Assembly (NCBI GenBank): GCA_947575805.1
Contig: CANPOY010000005.1
Coordinates: forward strand, 1 to 64,000
DNA: 64,000 nucleotides
From: an uncultured Lachnospiraceae bacterium
GTDB lineage: Bacteria; Bacillota; Clostridia; Lachnospirales; Lachnospiraceae
Reading direction: 5' to 3'
The notes under the pieces were generated by a model that saw nothing but the letters and a program-made list of their open reading frames with translations, was not told the origin of the DNA and did not search any database. Both the position numbers and the translations under genes were made by a program. Shown here one piece after another: positions 18,269-26,478 of the stretch. How positions within the stretch are numbered: the stretch's first letter is position 1; each line of letters begins with the position of its first letter.

Positions 18269-20601
18269 ATATTCAGGAAATATTTGTACAGATAGATAAA
18301 CTTTTCGAAGAAAATAAAAGAGAGGAAGCCGAGAAGCTTATGCAGGAGAGCATCGCCCGGGCGGTGGCGGAGCAGGATGACAGCACCCTGCTCCAGCTCC
18401 TGAATGAGCTTCTTGGATTTTACCGGGAGACCGGCAGGCATCAGGAGGCTGCGCTGATAGCGGACAGGGCATTGACCCAGGCGGAGAAAATGGGCCTTAG
18501 AGGGACAATTCCCTATGCCACAACGCTGCTGAATGTAGCAAATGCCTGCAGGGCAGGCGGACGTCTGGAGGAGTCTCTGGAAAAATATCTTCAGGTACAG
18601 GAGATTTACCGATGCCAGCTTCCGCCTGACGATATGCTGGCCGCCAGCTTTCAAAACAATTTTAGTCTGCTTTATCAGGAGCTGGGCGAGTATGATAAAG
18701 CCAGAGAATGTCTGCTGAACGCGCTGCAGGTGGTAAAGGCAAAGGACTCCCCATATGAGCTGGGGGTGACCTATGCCAATCTTGCGGCTACCTGTGTGCA
18801 GCTGCAGCAGATGGAGGAGGCCGGGGAATACGCAGAGAAAGCCAAGAAGATCTTTGAAGAGGCCGGGATCCGGGACAGCCATTACGCGGCGGCGCTGTCG
18901 GCCATGGGGGCATGGTATTTCCACAGGAAGGATTACTTCCGGGCAGAGGCAGCTTACAGGGAAGCCCTGGAGCTGGTGGAGCAGTATAACGGCAGGAATC
19001 ACGCATACAGGCGTCTGCAGGAGAATATCAGGGCATGTGAGGAAGCCTGCGCGGGAAATCCGGAGAAAGAGGAAGCAAAAGCCGACGGCCTTGGTCTGGC
19101 AAAGGAATATTATGAGACGTACGGGGTTCCTATGATCAGGGAGCAGTTTGCAGAGTATGAAGGCAGGATTGCGGCGGGTCTTGTGGGACGTGGCTCGGAT
19201 TGTTTCGGGTACGATGACAATCTGTCAAAGGATCATGATTGGGGGCCTGATTTCTGCCTGTGGGTAACGGACGAGACTTATGATGAGATCGGCGCCGCCC
19301 TGCAAAAGGCATATGAGGGCCTTCCGGCAGAATACAGGGGCTGCAGGCGTGCTCCCCGGGTGAACGGGAGAAACAGGCGGGGGGTTCAGCGCATTTCGGA
19401 TTTTTACCGGAGTCTTGTGGGTACTGATCGGTATGAGGAGATAGACTGGAGAAACGTCAGCGATGCCGCTTTGGCAGCGGCGGTCAACGGGGCGGTTTTC
19501 AGGGATGACGAAGGGGTATTTACGGCTTTTCGCCGCCGTCTTCAGCAAGGGTATCCGGAGAATATTTTTTACCTGAAGCTGGCAGAGGCGGTTGCAAAAT
19601 ACGCACAGGCGGCAGAATATAATTTTTCGCGGATGCTGGAAAGAGGAGACGGGCTGACGGCCAGGCTGTTTGCCTGGGACGGCATCCGGGAGGCCATGCG
19701 TATACAGCTGTATCTGGACGGGGTATATCCGCCTCATGATAAGTGGCTCTATCGCAGGCTCAGGGAATCCGGAGAGGGCAGGAAGGTTGCCGGGTGTCTG
19801 GAAGAGATTATGGAGCTGTTAGCCGTACCGGCGCTGGATCAGACGGTATTGCGAGACAAACTTGACGGCCTGGGCGGCTTTTTTGCAAAAGAGCTTTACC
19901 GGCGGGATATTATCAGCGACATTGATTCCTACCTGGACGCGCACAGCGAGGAACTGATCTATAAGGCTTCCCTTGCAGAGAAGGACAGAGAAGCGCTGGC
20001 GGAGGATATTGCGAGGCTGGAGTTTGAGGCGTTTGACAAGGTACAGAATGAAGGCGGCAGGGCAAGCTGTCAGAATGACTGGTTCACATTTTCCATTATG
20101 CGCAAAAGCCAATATCTGACCTGGGACAGAACCATGCTGCTGCAGTATCTTTATGATTTTTATCGGGAATATGAGCACGGGCATAACCTGATTACGGAAA
20201 AATACGGCCGTATGATGGAAAGCACTGCGCCGGAAAGATACGAAGAAATCAAAAAGCATTTTCCGGAGCTTACGGAGGAGAAGAAAAACATTATCCGTCA
20301 GATCTGCGAGCTTCAGGTACAGTGGATGGAAGAATTTGCTGCCAAATATCCGGGGCTTGCAAATCAGGCCAGAAGCATTCATACCTACGAGGACGATCCC
20401 TTTAATACGTCCTATGAAACGTATCTGCGGGGTGAGCTGGGCACTTATTCCGACAAGATGCTGGAGCTGTACGGCAGGTATATTGTAAAATATGCCCGGG
20501 AGAGCGGGAATCCTGTCTTTGACATTATGGGAAACAGTGTCAGAATGTACGGGTATCAGGATCTGGAAGAGGCAGAGAAGAGCGGAACGGCTATGAAATA
20601 A
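18265..20601 (+). CDS. TPR protein with DUF4037 nucleotidyltransferase-like and DUF4125 domains
   Basis: 778 residues from a GTG overlapping the previous stop. Residues 1-265 are TPR-type helical repeats (for example ANLAATCVQLQQMEEAGEYAEKAKKIFEEA). Residues about 280-500 match DUF4037: GRGSDCFGYDDN (308-319) and KDHDWGPDFCLW (322-333) form the G-S and D-x-D style motif of nucleotidyltransferase folds. Residues about 585-770 match DUF4125 (CQNDWFTFSIMRKSQYLTWDRTML). This combination is known as a conserved, uncharacterised family in Clostridia. Its place after a cyclase and an HD-GYP protein suggests it acts on or responds to nucleotides, which is inference. Confidence 0.8.
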   Translation: MNIQEIFVQIDKLFEENKREEAEKLMQESIARAVAEQDDSTLLQLLNELLGFYRETGRHQEAALIADRALTQAEKMGLRGTIPYATTLLNVANACRAGGRLEESLEKYLQVQEIYRCQLPPDDMLAASFQNNFSLLYQELGEYDKARECLLNALQVVKAKDSPYELGVTYANLAATCVQLQQMEEAGEYAEKAKKIFEEAGIRDSHYAAALSAMGAWYFHRKDYFRAEAAYREALELVEQYNGRNHAYRRLQENIRACEEACAGNPEKEEAKADGLGLAKEYYETYGVPMIREQFAEYEGRIAAGLVGRGSDCFGYDDNLSKDHDWGPDFCLWVTDETYDEIGAALQKAYEGLPAEYRGCRRAPRVNGRNRRGVQRISDFYRSLVGTDRYEEIDWRNVSDAALAAAVNGAVFRDDEGVFTAFRRRLQQGYPENIFYLKLAEAVAKYAQAAEYNFSRMLERGDGLTARLFAWDGIREAMRIQLYLDGVYPPHDKWLYRRLRESGEGRKVAGCLEEIMELLAVPALDQTVLRDKLDGLGGFFAKELYRRDIISDIDSYLDAHSEELIYKASLAEKDREALAEDIARLEFEAFDKVQNEGGRASCQNDWFTFSIMRKSQYLTWDRTMLLQYLYDFYREYEHGHNLITEKYGRMMESTAPERYEEIKKHFPELTEEKKNIIRQICELQVQWMEEFAAKYPGLANQARSIHTYEDDPFNTSYETYLRGELGTYSDKMLELYGRYIVKYARESGNPVFDIMGNSVRMYGYQDLEEAEKSGTAMK

Positions 20602-20659
20602 TGCTCAAAAGTCGAAGACTGTATTTTTTTCGGACAACTGCACACACTATGGAATGAAA

Positions 20660-20688
20660 AGAACAGTCGCTTTGAGACTGTTTTTTTC
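20660..20688 (+). terminator. Terminator of the signalling operon
   Basis: AACAGTC (20662-20668) and GACTGTT (20676-20682) with a 7-nt loop run into seven T residues. Confidence 0.7.
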
Positions 20689-20737
20689 GTAAGCCAAATA
20701 CCCGCCAGCTTGGCCCATTGAAAAGGAGTGTGCAGAA

Positions 20738-20998
20738 ATGGATATTAACGGAATCAGCGGAGAGGGTCTGCCCATGAGCGCGGAGGGAATTCCCGTGGGC
20801 TTTGGGATGAACCTGATGAGGAATGAAGGCGCTATGCAGGGTTACGCCGGATTGACGGAGTCGGAAAAGGAGCATCTGATCATGAGGTGCAGGGACGCCA
20901 GATCCAAAAGTGAGATGCAGAAAATTGTAGATGACCTGGCGCCGGGAACGGATGTGGAAGCCATTGTGGACGAGGAACGGCAAGGCAGAGTGTTTTGA
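20738..20998 (+). CDS. Small conserved-looking hypothetical protein
   Basis: 86 residues with no signal peptide or membrane helix; Gly/Met-rich at the start (GISGEGLPMSAEGIPVGFGMNL) and helical and charged at the end (LTESEKEHLIMRCRDARSKSEMQKIVDDL). The RBS AAAAGGAGTG is strong. The C-terminal half resembles short Lachnospiraceae proteins I have seen but cannot name. It stands alone after the operon terminator. No function can be assigned. Confidence 0.7.
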   Translation: MDINGISGEGLPMSAEGIPVGFGMNLMRNEGAMQGYAGLTESEKEHLIMRCRDARSKSEMQKIVDDLAPGTDVEAIVDEERQGRVF

Positions 20999-21027
20999 GG
21001 AAGCGCGGACTGAAGTATCGCTTCCTC
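20997..21027. terminator. Hairpin between convergent genes
   Basis: GAGGAAGCG (20997-21005) pairs perfectly with CGCTTCCTC (21019-21027). It covers the stop codons of both convergent genes. There is no clear T tract on either strand, so termination strength is uncertain. Confidence 0.45.
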
Positions 21028-21754
21028 AGAACCATCCGCCGTCCAGTGTGATGATCTGGCCGGTCATATAGTCGGGGGCCTGGGCTGTCTGGAGGATCAG
21101 TCTTGCAGCTTCTTCCGGCAGCCCCATCCGGTCAGCGGGAATTTCAGTAATAAGTGCAGCCCTGTCTTCGGCAGTCAAAAAGTCGATCATGGCAGTATCA
21201 ATTACGCCGCAGGCGATGGCGTTGACCTGTATGCCGCTGGGGGCAAGTTCCTTTGCCAGAGCCTTTGTGAAGGCGTTCATGCCGCCTTTAGAGGCGGAAT
21301 AGGCTACCTCCATGGAAGCTCCCCTGGAGCCCCAGACGGAGGATACATTGATGATTTTTCCCCGATGCTTTCTTAGCATCAGAGGAATGGCGGCGCGGCA
21401 GGTGTAAAAGCAGGAATCAAGATTGACAGCCATGACTCTGTGCCACTCTTCTGCAGTCATGTCGGAGAGCAGTCCTATGTGAGAGATGCCCGCATTATTT
21501 ACCAGCACGTCCAGTTCACCTACGGATGCAAAGAGCCGTTGGACATCGTCCTCGTTACCCATGTCAGCCTGCAGGGCGAGACAGCGGGTATTGTTTTCTG
21601 CCTCCAGGGAGGCCGCTGCAGCCTGCAGGACATTGAAAGAGTTTCTGCAGGTGAGGATTAAATCGTAACCGGCAGCACTGAAGCACTCTGCCGCCGCGCG
21701 TCCGATACCCCGGGAAGCGCCGGTGATAAGGGCAACTTTTCTGTTTTTCGGCAT
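21026..21754 (-). CDS. SDR-family reductase, likely EF-P 5-aminopentanone reductase (YmfI-like)
   Basis: 242 residues, classical short-chain dehydrogenase. The cofactor motif TGASRGIGRA is near 12-21, NNAGIS near 90, Ser in SSVWG and the catalytic YSASK near 150-155, ending TGQIITLDGGWF. The segments NVSSVWGSRGASMEVAYSAS and QVNAIACGVIDTAMI resemble the group now called EF-P 5-aminopentanone reductase (B. subtilis YmfI), which finishes the modification of elongation factor P; FabG-type 3-oxoacyl-ACP reductase is the broader alternative. Monocistronic and divergent from the thioredoxin-reductase gene. Confidence 0.8.
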   Translation of the reverse strand: MPKNRKVALITGASRGIGRAAAECFSAAGYDLILTCRNSFNVLQAAAASLEAENNTRCLALQADMGNEDDVQRLFASVGELDVLVNNAGISHIGLLSDMTAEEWHRVMAVNLDSCFYTCRAAIPLMLRKHRGKIINVSSVWGSRGASMEVAYSASKGGMNAFTKALAKELAPSGIQVNAIACGVIDTAMIDFLTAEDRAALITEIPADRMGLPEEAARLILQTAQAPDYMTGQIITLDGGWF

Positions 21755-21801
21755 AATGGAATCCTCCTGTTAAGATCGGTTTCAGTATACCACAGATAGT
21801 C

Positions 21802-21830
21802 TTGCTTTTCCAGGCAGAAACTGGTACACT
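21802..21830 (+). promoter_or_regulatory. Promoter for thioredoxin-reductase-like gene
   Basis: TTGCTT (21802-21807), 17-bp spacer, TACACT (21825-21830), 21 bp before the start codon, so the leader would be very short. Confidence 0.5.
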
Positions 21831-21850
21831 TTAGAAGTGAGGTAAAAAGT

Positions 21851-22768
21851 ATGTATGATTTGATTATTATTGGTTCCGGCCCAGCGGGGCTTTCCGCGGC
21901 GGTATATGGGAAAAGGGCAGGCCTCGACCTGCTGGTGCTGGAGAAGGCGCCCATGAGCGGCGGACAGGTTCTGAATACTTACGAAGTGGACAATTATCTG
22001 GGAATGCCGGGCATGAACGGTTTTGACATGGGAATGCAGTTTCGTGCGCATGCGGATCGTCTCGGGGTGGAATTTAAAGAAGCGGATGTCATTGCCGTGA
22101 GAGATTCGGATCACGGCAAGTGCGTTATCACCGACGGCGGTGAGCTGGAAGCGAGGACGGTGATTCTGGCGACGGGTGCGGTTCACGCGCATTTAAATAT
22201 TCCCGGGGAGGAGGAGCATGCCGGCATGGGAGTGTCCTACTGCGCCACCTGTGACGGCGCCTTTTTCAGGGGCAGGACGGTGGCGGTGGTGGGCGGCGGA
22301 GACGTGGCCTTGGAGGATGCCATCTATCTGGCGAGAGCCTGTGAAAAGGTATATTTGATCCACCGGCGGGATGAGTTCCGGGGAGCGGCGGTACTTCGAG
22401 AGGAGCTGGGCCGCCTGTCGAATGTGGAGATTCTTTACAGCCATACGGTGGAGGAGATCCAGGGGGAAAGCACAGTAGAAAATCTTCGCATCCGCAATGC
22501 TAAGACCGGAGAACTGTCCGATCTGAAAGTGGCAGGTGTTTTCATAGCGGTGGGTACACGGCCCGAGACAGGACCTGTGCGGGAGTGCCTGAAGCTGGAC
22601 GAGGGTGGTTATGTCCCGGCAGGGGAAGACTGCGTTACGGAGATACCCGGCTTGTTTGCCGCGGGAGACGTGCGGCGGAAGCCTATCCGGCAGATAGTAA
22701 CCGCTGTGGCGGACGGAGCCAATGCGGCAGCAGCGGCAGGGGCTTATTGCAGAAAAAGTATTTCTTAA
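21851..22768 (+). CDS. Thioredoxin-disulfide reductase-like flavoprotein
   Basis: 305 residues, the usual TrxB length. FAD-binding IIGSGPAGLSAAVYGKRAGL is at about 6-25. The redox pair C131-A-T-C134 (YCATCDGAFFRG) is followed by the NADPH motif VVGGGDVALEDAIYLA, and the FAD-binding GLFAAGDVRRKPIRQ is near 275. It should reduce thioredoxin or a thioredoxin-like partner. No trxA gene is adjacent. RBS GAGGTAAAAAGT. A paralogue using ferredoxin or another partner is possible in clostridia. Confidence 0.87.
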   Translation: MYDLIIIGSGPAGLSAAVYGKRAGLDLLVLEKAPMSGGQVLNTYEVDNYLGMPGMNGFDMGMQFRAHADRLGVEFKEADVIAVRDSDHGKCVITDGGELEARTVILATGAVHAHLNIPGEEEHAGMGVSYCATCDGAFFRGRTVAVVGGGDVALEDAIYLARACEKVYLIHRRDEFRGAAVLREELGRLSNVEILYSHTVEEIQGESTVENLRIRNAKTGELSDLKVAGVFIAVGTRPETGPVRECLKLDEGGYVPAGEDCVTEIPGLFAAGDVRRKPIRQIVTAVADGANAAAAAGAYCRKSIS

Positions 22769-22792
22769 TATCTTAATATTTTATGTAGAAAG

Positions 22793-22819
22793 GAATCATC
22801 CGCAAGGGTGGTTCTTTTT
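22793..22819 (+). terminator. Terminator after thioredoxin-reductase-like gene
   Basis: A 9-bp stem with G-T pairs (22793-22801 with 22806-22814) closed by a GCAA tetraloop and followed by TTTTT. Confidence 0.75.
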
Positions 22820-22888
22820 GTGTGTAATATTTGAAAAAGACTGAAAACAGCGGAGTTTTCAGAAAACTTACCGAATTTGGAGACCCTG

Positions 22889-22917
22889 TTGACAAAGGGC
22901 GGGAGGAGTGGTATATT
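22889..22917 (+). promoter_or_regulatory. Promoter of NlpC/P60 gene
   Basis: Perfect -35 TTGACA (22889-22894), exactly 17-bp spacer, -10 TATATT (22912-22917). The 5' leader is about 85 nt. Confidence 0.7.
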
Positions 22918-22926
22918 TATTAATAT

Positions 22927-22943
22927 CGTAACAATTCCGTAAC
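22927..22943 (+). promoter_or_regulatory. WalR-like direct repeat in the NlpC/P60 leader
   Basis: CGTAAC-N5-CGTAAC lies about 10 bp downstream of the -10 box. The spacing and all but the first base of each half fit the WalR consensus TGTWAH-N5-TGTWAH, known to control peptidoglycan hydrolase genes. Position near the start site would suit repression. This is inference from a short motif. Confidence 0.35.
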
Positions 22944-23008
22944 AAATGACAACAAATATTAATATTTAAATACAGTCTTTCTGATACAGGGATAGAAAGG
23001 GAGATAAG

Positions 23009-24196
23009 ATGAATCGCAAATATGTCAAAGCAGCAGCGTGTGTTATGGCAGCGGCAATTGCCTTTTCCGGAGCGGGACTTACGGCGGAAGCATCGGTCAT
23101 GCCCAGCGGAGGCATCGGACTGGCGCTTGCAAACGGCAATAAGCTGGAAGATGTTGCAAGCAATACGGCAATTCCTATAAAGTCTATTATTGAGTGGATC
23201 AATGTCGAGGGGGATAATGGGGTGGCAGATTCTGAGGAAGCTGCCGAAGAGGCGCTTTTCCGCAATCTTGTGATTGCCCAGGTCCGTGCATATGTGAATG
23301 TACGGGATATTCCCAGCGAGGAAGGCAATGTTATAGGAAAGCTTTACAATAATTCCGTGGGTACTTTTCTCTCCGAGGAAAACGGCTGGTATCAGATCCA
23401 GTCCGGCTCTGTCACAGGGTATGTGAAGGGTGAATACTGCGTTACCGGTGAAGGTGCGGTGGAGATTGCCAGAAATGTGGGAACGAGGATTGCCACCGTG
23501 AACACGCAGACGCTGTTTGTGCGGAAGGAGCCTACCACGGAGTCTGCTGTCCTGGGGATGGTGCCTATGGCCGATGAGCTTCTGGTTCTTGAAGAGGCGG
23601 AAGGCTGGGTAAAGGTCGATGTAGAGGAAGGAACCGGCTGGGTGTCTGCCGATTACGTGGAGCTACACAGTGAGTTCGTCCAGGCGGAATCCAGGGCAGA
23701 AGAAGAAGCCCGCCTTGCGAAGGAAGCGGAGGAACGCAGAAAGGCACAGGAGGCTGCTGCTGCAAAGGCAGAGAGCAGTAAGCCGAAGACAAATACAGAA
23801 ACGCCTCCGGCCACGGAGAATAAGCCTTCATACACCGTGGGCGAGGGCAGCGAGATGGGTAAGGCGGTAGCAGAATATGCGCTGCAATTCGAAGGGAATC
23901 CATATGTATACGGCGGAACCAGCCTGACAAACGGCGCCGATTGCTCCGGCTTTGTTATGAGCGTATATGCTAACTTTGGTGTGGCACTGCCTCATTCCTC
24001 GGCGGCTGACCGTACCCAGGGCTACAAGGTGGACGGTCTTGAAAATGCCCAGCCCGGTGATTTGATCTGCTATTCCGGACATGTGGCATTGTATATAGGA
24101 AACGGACAGATTGTCCATGCGTCCAACAAGAGGACGGGAATTATCGTTTCCCAGGCGGATTACAGAAAGATTCTGGCAATCAGGAGAATCTTCTAA
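23009..24196 (+). CDS. Secreted NlpC/P60 peptidoglycan hydrolase with two SH3 domains
   Basis: 395 residues. A signal peptide (VKAAACVMAAAIAFSGAGLTAEA) is followed by two bacterial SH3 domains (about 90-145, RAYVNVRDIPSEEGNVIGKLYNN; about 160-220, QTLFVRKEPTTESAVLGMV). A charged, Ala/Lys-rich linker holds about 225-280, then a C-terminal NlpC/P60 domain with catalytic Cys312 (DCSGF) and His358 (GHVALYIG) and a third His (IVHAS). It should cleave D-Glu/meso-DAP-type stem peptide bonds in the wall. SH3 domains probably bind peptidoglycan. RBS GAAAGGGAGATAAG. Confidence 0.9.
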   Translation: MNRKYVKAAACVMAAAIAFSGAGLTAEASVMPSGGIGLALANGNKLEDVASNTAIPIKSIIEWINVEGDNGVADSEEAAEEALFRNLVIAQVRAYVNVRDIPSEEGNVIGKLYNNSVGTFLSEENGWYQIQSGSVTGYVKGEYCVTGEGAVEIARNVGTRIATVNTQTLFVRKEPTTESAVLGMVPMADELLVLEEAEGWVKVDVEEGTGWVSADYVELHSEFVQAESRAEEEARLAKEAEERRKAQEAAAAKAESSKPKTNTETPPATENKPSYTVGEGSEMGKAVAEYALQFEGNPYVYGGTSLTNGADCSGFVMSVYANFGVALPHSSAADRTQGYKVDGLENAQPGDLICYSGHVALYIGNGQIVHASNKRTGIIVSQADYRKILAIRRIF

Positions 24197-24229
24197 AAGC
24201 AGTCATGTTGTCTGTTGAAAAATAAGAAC

Positions 24230-24266
24230 GGGGCCGTTGTTTTCAGAGCAGCGGCCCCGGATTTTT
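24230..24266 (+). terminator. Strong terminator after NlpC/P60 gene
   Basis: A 12-bp G/C-rich stem (24230-24241 with 24247-24258), 5-nt loop, then ATTTTT. Confidence 0.85.
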
Positions 24267-24419
24267 ACTCCGGCAGAACTTTCAATGTAAATTCACATAG
24301 TTTTCGAAATATTGTGCCTGACGGGAAAATATTAAGAATACTGGAAATCTGTGCACATTATACAAAAGATGAAAAAAGTGTGATATTTTGTCGAAACGAA
24401 AGGAGCCCGTGCATAACAG

Positions 24420-24490
24420 TTATCCACAGCAGGAAGCCGGTAAAAACGGACACAAGTGACTTATACACTGAGTTATACACATTATCCACC
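24420..24490 (+). promoter_or_regulatory. Cluster of DnaA-box-like 9-mers
   Basis: Four same-strand 9-mers lie in 71 bp: TTATCCACA (24420-24428, perfect), TTATACACT (24461-24469), TTATACACA (24473-24481, consensus) and TTATCCACC (24482-24490, abutting the third). Another near match (TTATACAAA) is at about 24358. AT-rich DNA follows (24555-24620). The 488-bp gap between the NlpC/P60 and hpf genes holds no gene; apart from a terminator and the hpf promoter this cluster is its main content. Confidence 0.6.
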
Positions 24491-24619
24491 GCTTTTCGGT
24501 TGCTTCATTCCTTATTCAGGAGGCGAAAACAGGAACATCTGTTTTGTGAAGTTAGTATAAATATTTTTTTCTGTCGAAAAAAATCAAAATATTGCATGAG
24601 TAAAAAAATTGGCAAATTG

Positions 24620-24649
24620 TTGCAAAACCGTATGGAAACATGGTATAAT
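24620..24649 (+). promoter_or_regulatory. Promoter of hpf
   Basis: TTGCAA (24620-24625), 18-bp spacer with extended TGG, perfect -10 TATAAT (24644-24649), 36 bp before the start. Confidence 0.75.
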
Positions 24650-24684
24650 GTTTACACAATAAATAACCGAAAGGGATGATCAGC

Positions 24685-25212
24685 ATGAAATTTATTATTG
24701 TAGGCAGAAACATTGATATTACGCCAGGACTGAAGGCGGCGGTGGAAGAAAAGATTGGCAAGCTGGAAAAGTATTTTAACCCTGATACGGAAGCGCATGT
24801 GACATTGAGCGTTGAAAAGGATCGTCAGAAGATCGAAGTGACGATCCCTGTCAAGGGCAATATTATCCGTTCGGAACAGGTCAGCAACGATATGTATGTA
24901 TCCATTGACCTGGTGGAGGAGATTATTGAGAGACAGCTGAAGAAATATAAAACCAAAATTGTGGACAAGCAGCAGTCGGCAGGCTCCTTCAGCAAAATGT
25001 ATGTGGAAAACGATTACACTGACGAGGAGGAAATAAAGATCGTCCGTACCAAGAAATTTGACATAAAGCCCATGTATCCTGAGGATGCCTGCATCCAGAT
25101 GGAGCTGCTGGGACATAATTTCTTTGTATTTATCAATGCGGATACGGATCAGGTAAACGTGGTATACAAGAGAAAGGGAGACACTTACGGGCTGATAGAG
25201 CCGGAAGGTTAA
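24685..25212 (+). CDS. hpf: Ribosome hibernation promoting factor, long form
   Basis: 175 residues, the long-form length. The N-terminal S30AE/YfiA domain (MKFIIVGRNIDITPGLKAAVEEKIGKLEKYF) is about 1-100. The C-terminal dimerisation domain (IVRTKKFDIKPMYPEDACIQMELLGHNFFVFINADTDQVNVVYKR) is about 117-172. It makes 100S ribosome dimers and protects idle ribosomes. I prefer ATG 24685 over ATG 24676 because AAAGGG then has normal spacing. Monocistronic with its own promoter and terminator. Confidence 0.93.
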   Translation: MKFIIVGRNIDITPGLKAAVEEKIGKLEKYFNPDTEAHVTLSVEKDRQKIEVTIPVKGNIIRSEQVSNDMYVSIDLVEEIIERQLKKYKTKIVDKQQSAGSFSKMYVENDYTDEEEIKIVRTKKFDIKPMYPEDACIQMELLGHNFFVFINADTDQVNVVYKRKGDTYGLIEPEG

Positions 25213-25222
25213 ATTGAGACAG

Positions 25223-25255
25223 AGGCGGTGAGCGAATAAGTTCACCGCCTTTTTC
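25223..25255 (+). terminator. Terminator of hpf
   Basis: AGGCGGTGA (25223-25231) pairs with TCACCGCCT (25242-25250), then TTTT. Confidence 0.8.
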
Positions 25256-25290
25256 ATATATTGCATTGATAAAGACTCCCCGGAGCGGCA

Positions 25291-26478
25291 ATGAATAAGA
25301 AACAGAGGGAAGGGTATGTGAACCGGCTGAAAAAAGGGATTTTTGCAGAGTGTCTTTTGGTGTTGGCGCTGGCGGCGCTGGTGGTGGGCAGGGAGAGCTT
25401 GTCTGAGGACAGGGAGGCCGCGGGCAATATGGTCCTGTCCATAGAAAACGATTACATAAAGTGGGTGGATTTTACAATATCCTACGAGGCGCTATGCAAG
25501 GCATATGATTGGGACGTGAAGACCCACGGGACGGAGCATGAGATCTGCTGGGTGGATCTGCTGGCATATACGGCTGCCAGAACCGGGGGAAAGTTTGACA
25601 ACAGTGCGCTTAAGACCATGGACAAGGCGGCAAAGAAGCTGTCCGAAGGCGAGAAGACTCTGGAAGAGCTAACGGCAGATATGAAGTATTATGAATATTA
25701 TCAGGAAGCATATGACGCCGCTATCGGCGGACTGGTAGGGGAGTATAAAAGAGAGAAGACCGGAGACAGTTCCAAGACTGGAGCAAATGGAGAAAGCGGC
25801 AGCGCCGGGACAGAGGAAGCAGGGCGCGGCGGAAATACAGACCCCGGCTGCGAAGCCGGCGAATCTGCATCCGGCACGGAGTATGAGACAGTCTATGGAC
25901 TGAAGGGGTACTTTCCCCTGGCCAGGGGCTTCGATTATACTCACTATGACGATTTCGGCGCAGGCAGAAGCTACGGCTACAAGAGAAAGCACCTGGGGCA
26001 TGATATGATGGGGCTGGTGGGTACGCCCATTATTGCGGTGGAGTCCGGGGTGGTGGAAGCATTAGGGTGGAATCAGTACGGCGGCTGGCGTATCGGCATC
26101 CGCAGCTTTGACGGGAAGCGGTATTACTATTACGCCCACCTGCGTCAGAATTATCCTTATGCCGAGGGATTGGCTGAGGGCAGCGTGGTCACGGCGGGAG
26201 ATGTGATTGGCTATATGGGCCACACGGGTTACAGCGCCAAGGAGAATGTAAACAATATTGACGTGGTGCATCTGCACTGGGGCTTGCAGTTGATTTTTGA
26301 CGAGTCCCAGAAGGAAGGGAATAATGAAATCTGGATTGATCTGTATGCCTTGACACGGTTCCTGGCGAAGCACACCCAGCCTGCGGTGAAGGTTGAGGGG
26401 ACGAAGGAGTGGAGGCGCACCAGCTATATTGTGGATCCGGCGGTGGAGGAGTATGAGGCGGGGACTCAGGGGAGGTGA
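25291..26478 (+). CDS. Membrane-anchored M23 family metallopeptidase
   Basis: 395 residues. An N-terminal signal/anchor (GIFAECLLVLALAALVVG, about 17-34) precedes a region of about 170 residues without recognised domain, a Gly/Ser/Glu-rich linker (about 155-195), and an M23 (LytM-type) domain. Zinc ligands are H234 and D238 (HLGHD) plus H329 in HLH (327-329). It should act on peptidoglycan cross-bridges outside the membrane. The 3' end is anomalous: from codon 389 on the sequence leaves the block duplicated at 27762-28224, and the tail reads AGTQGR instead of the other copy's KERLALTNQK. The present C-terminus is therefore probably the product of an insertion. Confidence 0.87.
   Translation: MNKKQREGYVNRLKKGIFAECLLVLALAALVVGRESLSEDREAAGNMVLSIENDYIKWVDFTISYEALCKAYDWDVKTHGTEHEICWVDLLAYTAARTGGKFDNSALKTMDKAAKKLSEGEKTLEELTADMKYYEYYQEAYDAAIGGLVGEYKREKTGDSSKTGANGESGSAGTEEAGRGGNTDPGCEAGESASGTEYETVYGLKGYFPLARGFDYTHYDDFGAGRSYGYKRKHLGHDMMGLVGTPIIAVESGVVEALGWNQYGGWRIGIRSFDGKRYYYYAHLRQNYPYAEGLAEGSVVTAGDVIGYMGHTGYSAKENVNNIDVVHLHWGLQLIFDESQKEGNNEIWIDLYALTRFLAKHTQPAVKVEGTKEWRRTSYIVDPAVEEYEAGTQGR
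25995..26457 (+). repeat. 463-bp duplicated block, copy A (in M23 gene)
   Basis: Identical base for base to 27762-28224 by my line-by-line comparison; the flanks differ at both ends. It covers almost the whole M23 catalytic domain after the first zinc His. The two copies enclose a 1,304-bp segment with the PBECR4 gene. Confidence 0.92.

Noticed and set aside
24340..24640. Chromosomal replication origin
   Set aside because: DnaA boxes are present but dnaA/dnaN/recF, rpmH or gid genes are not nearby, so calling this oriC is not justified; kept only as a DnaA-box cluster.
24215..24679. 154-codon plus-strand ORF over the DnaA-box region
   Set aside because: It runs through a terminator, the DnaA boxes and the hpf promoter, lacks an RBS and has no protein-like composition.
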